From Nautilus pompilius (Eukaryota; Mollusca; Cephalopoda; Nautilida; Nautilidae), in the NCBI GenBank assembly GCA_018389105.1, contig JACATO010002730.1:3702501-3766500 (forward strand): a stretch of DNA of 64,000 bases. The letters are read 5' to 3'. Below, one piece after another: positions 50,621 to 62,340 of this stretch (the first letter of the stretch is position 1; every line of letters begins with the position of its first letter). A program made the translations under genes and the position numbers. The notes below the pieces were generated by a model. It was not told the origin of the DNA. It ran no database searches and saw only the letters and a program-made list of their open reading frames with translations.

Positions 50621-50762
50621 GGGAGATTCCCCCCCTTCCACCTTCGGCTGGAAAATGAAAGATATGCCCGTCCGTCTACACGCGAGTGTGTGTACAGCTG
50701 ACGCGTGGCGCGTGTGACAGGTATGGTAAACAGAGGGGCGGATCGGGTGAGTTGAGCTTCGG

Positions 50763-50777
50763 ATCAGTCAGTCAGTA
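50763..50777 (+). promoter_or_regulatory. Initiator-like TCAGT repeats, possible start site
   Basis: Three overlapping TCAGT motifs occur in the CpG-rich block. TCAGT is an initiator motif of many invertebrate polymerase II promoters. No TATA box or good downstream element (the +28 positions do not fit) was found. The place is plausible for a start but unproven. Confidence 0.25.
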
Positions 50778-50935
50778 GTCGGTCGTCTGCCAGGAGTAAG
50801 GACACTCGCTCTCCAACTCTGGGTTCAAACATCATTTGTTTTATCTTTACTGTCACTTTCGGCCGGGTTACCTACCCGCTGTCGGCAGCAGCTCTCCTCG
50901 TCCGGCGCCGAGATCGGCAGGATAACTGGATCCTC

Positions 50936-50980
50936 TCACACACAGAGAGAGAGAGAGAGAGAGAAGAAGAAGAAAAGAAA
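50936..50980. repeat. (CA)-(GA)-(GAA) purine-rich repeat in the leader
   Basis: CACACACA runs into about eleven GA units and then GAA units. It lies within the probable 5' leader of the plus-strand gene. Confidence 0.85.
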
Positions 50981-51010
50981 ATTGGAAAAAGTCAGACCGA
51001 AGCGAATAAA

Positions 51011-51088
51011 ATGCGCGGTCTCACCTTTGGTCGAGAAGAGAAACGTTACGGAGTCTGGAGGATGTCGGTGCATCACGCGGGCCGGTAA
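51011..51088 (+). promoter_or_regulatory. Upstream ORF 1 in the probable leader
   Basis: An ATG opens 25 codons and a TAA. It is one of several upstream starts before the main ATG at 51,439. If transcribed, it would be expected to reduce initiation downstream. It matters only if transcription begins left of 51,011. Confidence 0.35.
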
Positions 51089-51338
51089 CTAGGACGAAGG
51101 CTTATCGAATAGCGAGGAAAGTTTCGCACCGTCAGTGTTGACGGTGCCTGGCCGAAAAAATCCGTCGACCTTTCGGAGTTTACCTGGTGTAGCGCGCGCA
51201 CGCAGCCCATTAGCGGAACATTCTGCAGTAGCTGTATGTGGCGGCCCTCGACAGCGGTGAACTGGCACGGGTTATACAGACACGTACGCTGCACCACCCC
51301 AGTGGTGTGTTGGGATTCTTGGAAACGACATCAAAAAC

Positions 51339-51359
51339 ATGAACTACCCATGGAATTAG
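51339..51359 (+). promoter_or_regulatory. Upstream ORF 2, six codons
   Basis: ATG AAC TAC CCA TGG AAT TAG, lying 80 bases before the main start. Short upstream ORFs like this usually allow reinitiation. Confidence 0.35.
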
Positions 51360-51365
51360 GCTGTG

Positions 51366-51452
51366 ATGTGCCAGCACGCGGCCAACTTTCTACAACCTCT
51401 GTTCTGTTTGAATGATGTGAGCCTCAGAAGTCTGAGCAATGCGGAGAAATGA
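51366..51452 (+). promoter_or_regulatory. Upstream ORF 3, overlapping the main start
   Basis: This frame has 28 codons and ends at TGA 51,450-51,452, thirteen bases past the main ATG. Ribosomes that use it cannot simply reinitiate at 51,439, so it would restrain the main frame if it is used. A minimal ATG ATG TGA also lies at 51,412-51,420. Confidence 0.35.
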
Positions 51453-51505
51453 TAAAGTGTGGCATGTGACAGTACTGGGGATCTTTAATATCCTGTTTAT
51501 TTCAG
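51439..51505 (+). CDS. First coding exon of an unidentified secreted or membrane protein (partial)
   Basis: The ATG at 51,439 follows an in-frame TGA at 51,433, so this is the first possible start of the frame. Twenty-two codons and one base encode a signal-peptide-like sequence: a charged start (MRRNDK) and a hydrophobic core (VWHVTVLGIFNILFIS). The exon then ends exactly at CAG|GTAAGT, an ideal splice donor, in phase 1. Signal peptide plus phase-1 intron is the usual opening of genes for extracellular modular proteins, including immunoglobulin-superfamily adhesion proteins and receptors. That class is an inference, because no mature domain lies in the window. The exon sits at the edge of the CpG-rich promoter block with upstream ORFs before it. 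No following exon is recognised up to 64,000. A chance match of a short frame to a donor site remains possible. Confidence 0.5.
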
Positions 51506-51511
51506 GTAAGT
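51506..51511 (+). other. Splice donor GTAAGT
   Basis: CAG|GTAAGT matches the metazoan U1 consensus fully. It ends the signal-peptide exon in phase 1. Confidence 0.55.
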
Positions 51512-54500
51512 TGTGTTTCACGGGACTGTTTGTGTGACTCGCAGGGAGAAGACGGTGGTGCGATGAAGAAATGGACGAGATACGTGGGCAAGGTAAACAC
51601 ATTATAAAATTACAGCAGTGTTTACTTCTCTGGGCGAGGAAGAAAGAACACTTGTCTTATGGGAGACTCTTAACAGAAGTATGAAAGATTTTTTTATGGA
51701 CAAAAGTATCGCTTTTAGTTATCCTTGCAGGGCGGTTAGAATATCACAGCAAAGACTAAGTTATAATTCATCTTTTAAATTTTTTTTTTAAAGATTATTT
51801 TCATGTTGAGTCGAAAATGGGAGAATACACAAACGAATAATTTTAATATTTTGATTAAATTAAATTAACAGGTATTATTAGCTTTTACTACGTATTAAAT
51901 AATACCTTCATGCAAATTTAGAGGCGCTTTCCTATCATGAGAGAGAGAGAGTTTGGAGGGATCTGTGTGAAAAATAAAAATCTAACTTCCTGGGAAGGGA
52001 GAAAGAAAAAGTGATATGGAGAACAAGAGACTGGCGATTTTCTCCGCATACCCTCCCCAGTAAATATTTTAGCGGAATGCTTCTTTATCCGTGAACAACT
52101 AGTATGTTTTGAACAAGACAGGGGCGCAGAATGAGCTTAGAGTAAAGCAGAAGTTGTGGTTGACCATGAGTGATTTACCCGGACGGTAATTTTCCCAACC
52201 ATCCCGATCGGGTCTGGTTGGTTACCGACGGTTTTTAACGCATTCAGATCGATTGATCAAATCGTGCGCCTGTCTAGCGCGAGATGCGCTTAAGCAAAAA
52301 CGAAATTTATCATCATCCTTGCCTTTCTGGCCGTCGCTGGACGTTGCAGGCGTGGAATATCGCCACCAGCCGATCTACTTTCACTTTCCCGTGCGCCGAT
52401 GTGACAAATGAGATCACGTGCGGTCGGACCATTAAGAATTTATTACGCCGCTTGTTTGCGTGTCTCTCCCGCCCATTCCAAAGTTTTGGTCTTTGGCTCC
52501 ATTGTCAGCTCTGAATTTTCAGTTATTTAGCGAGGCCGAGCACTCGTTGTTGTGGATGCAAATATGCAGAAATTATTGCGTGGGAAGTGTAAGTTTTCCC
52601 CCGAGGGCAGATGGAAGAACGAGGAAATGTAGCAGGTGAAACCCGCCTCAACCCTGAACTCTTTTCATCTCTGACAGAACGCAGCCAAACGAAAATGAGC
52701 CGCGGGGAAGGTCGACAAAGGATGGAAACAGGTTGAAGCGAAAATGTAGTTGGTTTCCTTGTATTAAAGACATGGGCGGGGGAGAAGGGGCAAACAGGAA
52801 GGCGGCACCTTAAAGAGTTCCACCAATGCGAGGGTGATGACCGCGCCTGTCACGCGCCTCCCACCCCGGTGCTAATTTCCTTCGGCGTGACCGTTGTCCA
52901 CCGTCCCGAGCGAGAACGGCCGACCTTTTCGTGTCCGCACATACCAGCCGCTTTCCTCCCCTCCCCACCACTCAATTCCACGCCACGTGTGTTCTTCTTC
53001 TCTTCCTTTTATTTTGTGTTTTGCTTGATTGGTGCTAGATCCTCCTGCGAGTTAATCCCGGTAACATCCGCAAAAGTGTTTCTAGGAATGGGTTTGATCG
53101 CCGGCGATCTTCGCTTCTCGCTGCCCGATCCCGTTTCGTGTTCTTGTAACATGAACCCGAATTATTAGCCAAAAAGGGAAAAGCCCCCATCCTCCCAACA
53201 CCCTCCCGCTGTTAATGTTTTCTAAAAGCTGCGGAATACAAATGTTATTTCTTTCAGATCTCCAAACCGCGTCTTCGCTTATTTAGCCTTTTCAATCCAA
53301 CCTGCATTTCAAAGACGTAGCACCTTATACGAAAATATAGGGTAGAGAAGTACAAGAAGCTCTAAAACGCATAAATGAACGACTTTTCTAATTAAAAAAA
53401 AAAGGGAAATGTTCTAAAAACCCCTGACTCTCTTAGGATGCGTTGCTTCCCGTGTTAACACATTGCAAACATATACGACTTGATCGCTAAACGAAGCCTT
53501 TTGGACACATTTAACTTATTGAAGTTTTTCTACTTTTTAACCTAAAATGTACGCACACACACTAAGTTATAACTAGCTCTTCAAAAAATTACTTTTATTA
53601 ACCCATTATAAAGTGTTTTTTGGCCAGGTAAGTATTGGTGGATATTCTTTTCAATTTCCAATTAAAAAAAAAAAAATGCAGCGTTTTTGCTAGTTTCGTA
53701 ACAACATGAAGAAAGGGAAAACGTTACCATTTGGCTGCAATATGTTTTTCTTTCTTTCTTTCTTTAACTAAATGTAATTGATTAATTTAAAAAGTCAGGA
53801 ATTATTCTTTGGAATTTCTGTTTATTTTATATTGATAATCAATATTAGAATTAAATGTGATTTAGAGAACTGTACATTTATTTACTTTTATTTAGTGGGG
53901 AGAGTTTGCCAATTCCTTTGGTGCTGTAGGCTAAAAGACATTCTCAACAGATCTGCCAGGTGTGTCTCTCATAATGTCATAGATATAAACGTTTTTCCAT
54001 TTTGTATAATTTTCAACAATTTTCTATGAAAAAAAGTGGGGCAGGTGGTAATTTTGCTAAATGAGACATTATCATTGGATGTTTATCTATTGCTATCATT
54101 ATTCTGATCGTACAAGTTTACATTTAAATATATTGCTGTGTATTATGCTTGGTAAGTGGAGGTCTTCGATGGGGATTTGTAATCTAGTGCATAATTCACT
54201 ATAGGCAGCTAGGCTAGTTCAGGGATGTTTTCTGATGATCAGTTGTAATCTTTGGACTCTTCAACCTCAATCTTAGTGTAAATGGAGCTTAATCCTTCAA
54301 CTTAAGGATGGGATCAATGAAGTAATCATTCTTACCTTTATATGGAGAAGATTAGATCAACATGATTGCATTCTAGAGCAGTGTTCCTCAAGACTGAACC
54401 TCCATGATTCTGAGAGAAAAATTTCCTGAATACATGTTAAGTTCAGTTACTAAGCTTTCACTAATGTTTTCTGTTCAAAATAAAACACCTGCCAAACCCT

Positions 54501-54766
54501 GGTTCTATAAGAGCTAATAATAATGTTAATTTTTACATTTTTGATAAACTACATTCCAATGAAACAGAAAAAATTAAACTTGAGCTTTAAATAAAAAGTT
54601 AACAAAAGAAAATTTAAATAATAGAAAAAACAACAACAACAACAAAGAATCGGATTTAATGTTTTGAATTATTTGCTATGATGATAATGATGATGATGAT
54701 ATTAAAATGATATATGTTAAAATGTTCAAAGGCATTTAAAATCTTTTCAATCACAAAAATCACGCA

Positions 54767-54799
54767 GTGTGTGTGTTTTGTGTGTGTGTGTGTTTGTTT
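54767..54799. repeat. (GT)n microsatellite
   Basis: Interrupted GT repeat of about 14 units. Confidence 0.9.
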
Positions 54800-57700
54800 T
54801 GCTTGTAAGGAATGTAGGGATACAAATAATTTCTTTACACTTAAAAATAATTTTATTCATAAAAATGTTTAGTTTTACTTAGTTTTCCTTTTAATTAATC
54901 TTATACACATTAACTGATGTAAACTCACTATTATATGAAGTGGTCTGTTTAGCATGAACACTCTCAGTACTGTGGACTGGTCCTTTTACCTCCTGTAATT
55001 GACTAATATTTTGCTATTTTAATTTTGTTTGGGTCACATCTACATGTGTGGTGCCATGCTAGTTGGCTCTAAACTTAATCATGCAACAGAAATAAAGTAT
55101 GCTTATGTACACAATATTCTTGTTTCTTGTAGGAAACAATATTTGTTGGAGTCTATACCCAGTATTTTAAACTACTTATGGAAGTAAAATGTTTCCAGAT
55201 CATTCTATTGTTAAAAATACTATGTCAATTTAATCATGATGATCTTCTGACCCTATAATTGCTGATTACCTAGAATATGCTGTAGTCAGCAACCTACAAA
55301 CACCAAGTTTTCACTACAAAGGAGGCTAATCAACACTACATGACAGTCACAGGATTTCCTTTATACAGCCATTGATTATAGGCTTTCTTTAGCTAAAGGA
55401 TTATTAATGTGAATAGGAGTCCTATCAAACATTGTCTGCTATTTACAGTATGTTTTTGAGCTTACATTTTATTGGTGTTATATCTGGAATTCAATAGCAG
55501 CCCTTTGGGTGGTTTGTATTTATTGCATCATTGTGTTTCACACAGCTTCTTCTGTTGTCAGTTCAACATTCGGTTTTCTATATTGACTACACAAACCAAG
55601 TATATGCACCTATACCTCGAATGCCTTTAACAATCTGATAAAAAACTTAATTATATTCTTCTGAATTAATACTGCTGGATTTACTTTCTTGTAAAAACTG
55701 CGCATGGATTGAAATTAGTCAGTAGCAGAATTACTGTTAATATTATAGTTTAATTAATAATATTCATAGTTTAAAATTAGCAGATAGATAATATGAGTAC
55801 TTCCATACATTTCCTCTTTTTAGATTTGATATGATCCAGTGAACAATCAGGTATTTGGAAGTAATGGATTAATGAAGTCTATTCATACATTAATAAATTA
55901 AGTATATTCATTTTGTAACTAAAACCATTTTTCTCAACAAATTACCTATAATTTTGTTTTTAGTGGATTTTAGAAAAAATAAACTGATTAATTTGCATGT
56001 GTCATAGTTGTGTATAGTTCTGTATGGTTTTTGGTTGTGTTGCAGTCAGTTTTGTTTAACATAAATATTCCATTTGGTAATATATACTAAATCTGCAATT
56101 ATCACTTTAATTTTTGAGGTTATATGTTAATTATTGACAAGTTATTATTTCCTGATCAGGTTTTTTTTAATGAATTTTCTATCCTATCAAAGAAAAAATA
56201 TTTAGAAAACTAAATAAAAATTATTTCAAACATACTCTATCATAATACTGAAATATATTTTGAAGTATTTCATATCTGTGCTCAAACATTTTAGTTTTTA
56301 TATTAGTATTTTTTAAAAAGAAAAAAAATGGAAGTGGATGTTATACTGTGAGAACATCTGAGAATTTGGATGTCTAATTGAAGAAAGAATAAATGATTAT
56401 ATTGAAAATTCTAATGCATTCATTTACCCACTGTTGTTTTCTGAATGCCATGTCAAATGATATAAAGCATAATAATCTCGAATTGAAAGCTATAAGTTCT
56501 TGTTTAAAAGGGGCAGGCTCAGCTAATGATAGATGCTATGCCATTTAATATTGATTACTCACCTGAACTAAATCTTGAAAACAGCCTTGGTCTATGGAAA
56601 TTATTTATAGAAGTTAACAGTGTTTTTTTTTCAGTTTAGATAAAGAAAAAATAAAACAATATGTTATTATTATTATTTCTTGGGTTCTGTTTTGGCTTAG
56701 CTACATTTTTTGCACCATGGTTGGCTTACCTTGAATCAATTGGTACAAGTTATCTCCTGGTGATTCATAATTCTCTTTTCTTCTAATAAAAAAAAACATT
56801 CAGATTTTACTCAGATAACAGGAAATCTCCAGGTGTTTTACAATAATTATTACCGTTGACAGCTTTTGTGATGGTGGAACCCCAATAATAGTCAGTTTTA
56901 CTGCAAAAAAGGTTGATGCAACAGCTTGCAAATCTTTATCCTGATATCAGTGAAAGCTTTAAGGTTAATGGTGTAACCATGTGAGAGATTTGCAATAAGA
57001 GAAATTAAATAATTAAAGATTACATGTCTACAGTTAATTGTGAACAGTGAATTGATCTGTTTGCTTGGAAAAGAGACAAAATCTAAAATGGCATGAATTA
57101 GTACATTTATATTATCTCTGACAACCTGTATGAAAAGCTTTAAGGGAATAAGTATCTTGAGCCAGACCTCAATCCAAAGAAAAGAAATGCCTAGTTATGT
57201 TATTTAGTTCTCTATGTACCATGCCAATATTTATCTATCTTATATCACCGGGTAGAGTGCATTTGCACCTCAACCTAGAAGCACAAGTATTTGTGTTGAG
57301 CTGGCTATATGCTTAGCCAATACACTCATACAAGAAGTGGAGTTGTATCAATATGTGCATTGGTCATTGCAACAGCCCATATACTAAATTTGTAGTGAGT
57401 TATGTATTTTGAAGGTAGTGGTGTAGGTATACAGAGGGTTAAACAGGTCTATAATTTTTAATCAATATTTTTGCTTTAAAAATATTTTATTAATTTATAG
57501 CTCTATTGTTTAACATTTTAGCTAAGAATCATATGAAGAATCCTATATGGTATGTGTGATAACAATATTGGCGAAGATAGATTTAAGAGTAGATAATGAA
57601 AAAAAAATTTTTTCTAACATGAATTGAATTGCTTATGAGAGTTATATTTTGTAACTTAAGAATTTTTTGTTAATTTATTATTATTATTAACATTATTATT

Positions 57701-58199
57701 GTTGTTGTTGCTGTTGTTTCTGATGCAAGTGAGAAATCTGATGCTAGAATTATGGTTTTACAAGGTTGGGAAAGATTTGTTTGATCAATGATTTTAATAT
57801 ATATGTAAAAGTTTAATGAATATAAATTTTGTGAGTAATGATGCAAATAGATAAACGAGTATTAAGAGAAATGTGCTTGTTTAGTCAAATGCAGTTTACT
57901 CATTAAAAAGAATTTACTGAGAATACATTTTTATAAAAATACATTAAAAATTTATTAAGAAATTATGGTGCAGGCTGCGCATGCTGTTTGCTGATTAAGG
58001 CAGTGGCGAAGTACGTTTAGGCTTTTTTAATTATAAATCATACATGCTCTAGCAACTGGTAAATGATATTTTAAAACATCAAGGAAATTCAACTGGATAC
58101 TTTTTTAGTAGTTAATTGAAAAAAAAAAATTGTTTATATTTTACTATTGCACACAATTACATAGAAAGTTTACCATGGAGATATATTTATTTTTCAAGT

Positions 58200-60500
58200 T
58201 TATTTTAGAACTAATTGTGAAGGGATGCAGTCAGTTTTTTTTCTACCAGAAGCTGAACAGTTTTGTTGACACATGAGTGTGAAAAGGCAAAAAGTCACTC
58301 TTAATGCTGATACAAACTGATGTCATCTCCATCCAAGATACTTGCTCATCTATAGTTGTAACAAGGAAACTCAACAGAATCAATAATGATATGTTAGATA
58401 TGATGTTATTAGGACAACTGTTTTACTTGTAACGGGAACAAATTTTCAAGTATAGATTTGTGCAAGTTTTGGACTACCCCATTCCATCAGATATGTGCAA
58501 TGCTAACCATCACATCCAACAAGATTGTTTAACCAACCAATATAGCTAACACTTTTATAGCTATAATGTTAATGGTGTTTAATCTGCTTCTTGTATCCTT
58601 TTTAGAAATGCTGAATGTGACTAATCTTATCTTATGCTTTCTCACAGACTGAAACAATGTACAGGTGTAGCAAGACACATTGCTACTTGAGATAAGCAGA
58701 CTGCAGTTCAGCAGGCCTATTTTTTCATGGATGTCTGCCATGGCAAACAGCATGACTTTATGACTTCACTTTAATACATACAAGGGCAAATTTGAATGGA
58801 ATTGCTATGCCCTTAATGCCATCATATGAGCTCTCATTCTTTGCATTCAGCAGAACATTGCTGACTTTGTCTATGGCAATCTTCAAAGCAACTTCATGGC
58901 CCTAGTCATTACTGAGCTGCGGCAGGTGGCACTTCATATCATTTGGAATGGGCACTCAAGAATTTCCATATGTTAGTAATGCTATCCAAATTGAACAGTT
59001 GGAGATGTGCAGCAGACAGATAGAGGAGATGATTGTTTCATTATGATATTAAGCTGGTTTCTATACATTCATTTCTGATGAAAGTGCAGATTTCAGCAAC
59101 AAAGAACAGGAAGCTTGCTATGTGTCTTTACTTTATGCCCCCCCCAAGCTTTCAGTGCAATTGAGAATTTCATCTCTTTCATCTGCATGCAACATACAAT
59201 GGGAAAAATCTTGACACAATAATCTTCCAGCAGCTGTGGAGCTTTGACCTAGAACTTGATCAAGTGGTTGTGCCAGGCATATGATGGTGTCATTAACATG
59301 TTGGTGGCATTTGTGGAGTACAGAAACAAATAATAGAATGACTTCTTTCAGCCAGCTATACCTACTACCATAGCCATAATTTCAACTTAGCTATTTTCTG
59401 CTGTTGCAAGGTTGTACCTTAATGCAATATGTACATTACTATCAGCCAGCTGCTGTACTTCATCACTGCTTCTCCAGATCTGTATCTTCTTTGCTGCTGC
59501 AATAAGTGCTCCTCATCTACTGAAAAAGGTCTATAAGACATATTGGATGCAATAGAGTGAAAGTGTTGATCGGGTGTTCAAGTTTCTCTGATACCATTGA
59601 TACATTACATCATCTGAGTGAGGAGAAGGCATGATGCACGATCATTTATTTATGCCATTGTTTCCTTCAGTTTTATTATATGCCTGCATGTCAGCAGCTA
59701 TCTACTGAAATACCTGGTGCCACTTTGTTATGCCATCTAAAGCTGGGAATGTGATCTTACCCATCCATCCAGTCAAGTGCAGACTTTACTTAGTCTCTTG
59801 TAGAAAAAAATGGCAAAATGTATCCTTTTTATGAAAGCATGTAGATTACTGCTTCTGAATTTCCCTGCAGTGTCGATGTTTTGCTCAAGGCTTCCTGCAT
59901 AGCATGATAATAGACAGAGCACTCAAGCACCCCAACATCAGACTTGAAGGATAGGATTACTGAAGATTCAATGCATACTACCTTTTCTTGACCATCTCAT
60001 CACTGAATTGGATGGTTGACTTTGTAAATCAATACCCCATCTTTGTGCTCAGTATCTGTTATCTCTTCATCAATAGGTTGATAACATATGCAAGACATCA
60101 GTGACAAATAGGAGAGTCTTGTTTCATTGCTCACTATAGCTGACCCTGATCTTGACACACAGAGACAATACAATGCCACTTTGAGCAATTAAATCTCCTT
60201 TATGGTAACAAATAGTGTCATAGTCACTGTTGGACTCTACCTCAGTATCCACATTATCTTCCACATTCTCCTAACAATGTGAGTTTCTGCTGTTACTGTT
60301 GAGCATTATTTCAGTGTTGTAGACTGATGATGTGTTTATGCTGTCAAATTACAGACCAGTGACTGGCTATCCTTGCCCTGCTTTATGTTTACCAGAACAT
60401 TTATGTTGATATTGATATAGTCCTCAGAGAGTATGATGGTTTTTGGCACTGCTGAATTGCACTGATCTCTCCAAAGACTTAATCAGTTTGATTGTCAAAA
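58200..60500. repeat. Decayed, almost CpG-free repeat block of unknown family
   Basis: This tract is clearly richer in G+C than its surroundings (about 40% by eye) but has only some six CpGs in 2.3 kb, with many TG and CA steps. That is the signature of a sequence that entered CpG-rich and lost CpGs by methylation and deamination. Minus-strand pieces such as RPFSVDEEHLLQQQRRYRSG near 59,480-59,540 and an acidic stretch near 60,210-60,290 hint at former coding sequence. I cannot assign a family, and the limits are approximate. Confidence 0.4.
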
Positions 60501-60562
60501 AGTAATTTTTATAGCATCATATAGTTCGATAAACATTATTGATTAATGAATTTATTTATTTG

Positions 60563-60585
60563 ATATATATATATATATATATATT
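60563..60585. repeat. (AT)n microsatellite
   Basis: About eleven AT units. Confidence 0.95.
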
Positions 60586-60684
60586 ATAATCATTATCATT
60601 TGTTTTCGTTAATTCTCCAAAACTGTGACAATGCTCTTCATTGGTTTTCTGGAAAGACTGTCAAGAAAATTGGACATTCTGTAT

Positions 60685-60780
60685 CAGGGGTGAACTGGGT
60701 TGCTGGGGACACCAGGCAAAATCCTGGTGGGCCAGTGAGTCTGTGGGCCTGGTGCCACCTGGCACCTAGTCAGTAGCCTG
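60685..60780 (+). mobile_element. Possible hAT-type transposon end
   Basis: CAGGGGTGAACTGGG, followed by GGCAAAATCCTGGTGGGCCAGTG and GGGCCTGGTG, resembles the ends of widespread hAT elements that begin CAGGGGCGGACTGG and continue with a G-C-C-C-G-G-T-G-G-G-C-C run. The internal CAGG-AAA-TCCTGG arms give a small hairpin. The opposite end and the 8-bp target duplication were not found, so the extent is unknown. The family comparison is from memory. Confidence 0.45.
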
Positions 60781-61158
60781 ATAACCTGATTAGCCTCTCT
60801 AGTTTCAATACTATTATGTATTACTGAGCAACCTAATGCACTCTACATTATTTGTAGGTGTCTGTATATGTAATTTTATGTCGGAAGTTATCAACTGTAT
60901 AACAAAATTAATGATGTCCTGACCCCCAGGCCCTGAAGGCGAGAGACAAAATAAGTTCCAGCCAATATACTTGAAATTTGGTGTTCTGTACAGTCCATAC
61001 TGTACTTGTACACCCAGTGGTCTCCTCTGCGGCTTGCATCTAAGCCGCAATTATATTTTTTTTCGTTGTAAAGAGCAAACTCTTTCAAGGGCTGAGGCAC
61101 AATGATTACAAATTTATATATAATATAATATTATGGTCAAAAATTTTTTAATGAACTA

Positions 61159-61380
61159 CAGTCATGCACTGCATAACGACAATTTGGTCAACGATTAACT
61201 GCACATACGACGTTGTTCCCATAAGATTATAATGGAGCTGAAAAATTCCTATCACCTAGTGATGTTGTTGCTGTCGTAACGTTGTAGCACAATGCATTAC
61301 TCACGTGTTTTGTGTGATGCATGTGTAAACAAACCTACTGAGCTGCCAGTCGTAAAAAGTATAGCACATACATTATCAGG
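61159..61380 (+). mobile_element. Tigger-type element fragment (5' end)
   Basis: The fragment starts CAGTCATGCACTGCATAACGAC directly after a TA (61,157-61,158), as Tigger/pogo elements do. It continues for about 220 bases (CCCATAAGATTATAATGG, GCATTACTCACGTGTTTTG, AAACAAACCTACTGAGCTGC, AAAAGTATAGCACATAC) in an order I recall from a Tigger-class element of vertebrate genomes. It retains several CpGs in a CpG-poor region, so it may be a younger insertion than its flanks. No transposase sequence or right end is visible. The match is from memory and needs a repeat-library search. Confidence 0.6.
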
Positions 61381-62089
61381 CCTTTTCGTAAAGGAACAGT
61401 ATTATTTACGTTGTATTATTACATTCTATATCAGCAGCTGGTATTTGTTTAATACTGAATATAGAAAAAAAATGTGTTTAACTTATTTCATTTATTTGAA
61501 TAACTGTATATTATACATAACATTCTCCTTCAATAAAGATTATCATGCCATATACTCATATGTGTATCATCTTCTATCGAGTAATTGAATTATTATTGCT
61601 TAATAATTTCAGTTTCATGGAAAATCAGGCAATCATTTTATTTTTATATGTATGCAAGTAAATTTAATAAGGTCACAATTATAAGATTTCAATTTTATTC
61701 TGTGTATTCATAATTATTGAATGTCAATCTGTCTATATGTAATTTTGGGATTAAGTATTATATTCCTCATAGCTACAGAGACTGACAAAAATAAGTTTTA
61801 AAACCCAATGCATTCTTGAATAAAGTGGATACACTCAGACTACTCAGTTTTGTCTCAAAACAAAAAATTTTTAACTTTTATCTTCAGCTTGCTCTTTGAG
61901 GTCTGTTCATCAACTTCGTCTGTTTCTCCGAGTTATCTAACATGAAATATATGTTGGATGTGTCTTGTTCTTATTTTCTTTTTAAGTGTTTGTTATTAAA
62001 ATAAGGCTATTTTAGTCATCAAATTATAAGCCGATGGGATGAAGTGCTTAATATTGACCTTAGAATATGTTCTAATACCCATATCATAT

Positions 62090-62340
62090 GGCCTCAAAAT
62101 GTCCCTGTAATTGGTCAAATTTCAAAATTTTCTCAGCAGCTTACAGCACCCCGAACTCCAGCTGTTTGGGCTTTCTGTGGTCGCCAGAATCATAGCCTAC
62201 ATTAATGGGCTGATTTTAGGTGTTTGCCGAGGCCATTTTGGGCTCCCAATCTGCCCCAGGTCTGTGTTCACCATGAAAGTTGAGTGTGGTATTTGTCAAC
62301 ACCATCAAAGAAACTGAAGTCTTACTTTACAGATGAACCT
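62090..62340. other. GC-richer patch, perhaps an old repeat
   Basis: A local rise in G+C within the intron, with an open frame at 62,111-62,317 (+). No domain, acceptor-exon-donor structure or repeat family was recognised. Confidence 0.25.

Larger units (their letters stand above)
49780..53300 (+). promoter_or_regulatory. CpG-rich promoter and first-exon region
   Basis: G+C and CpG frequency rise sharply over this block. One 60-base line at 50,881 holds six CpGs, whereas AT-rich DNA on either side has a few to about twenty per kilobase. It also holds purine tracts and short microsatellites. The peak lies just upstream of the signal-peptide exon at 51,439, and no TATA box is evident, so it looks like a broad CpG-island promoter for a plus-strand gene. 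Open frames here on both strands (for example 49,941-50,333 and 52,869-53,168) reflect GC content and carry no domain. Confidence 0.6.

Noticed and set aside
52869-53168. 99-codon frame in the CpG-rich start of the intron
   Set aside because: No domain or splice-site frame fits, and GC-rich composition explains it.
53620-53631. A second CAG|GTAAGT donor-like site
   Set aside because: The sequence before it is AT-rich with no acceptor-bounded coding frame, so it is probably a chance match.
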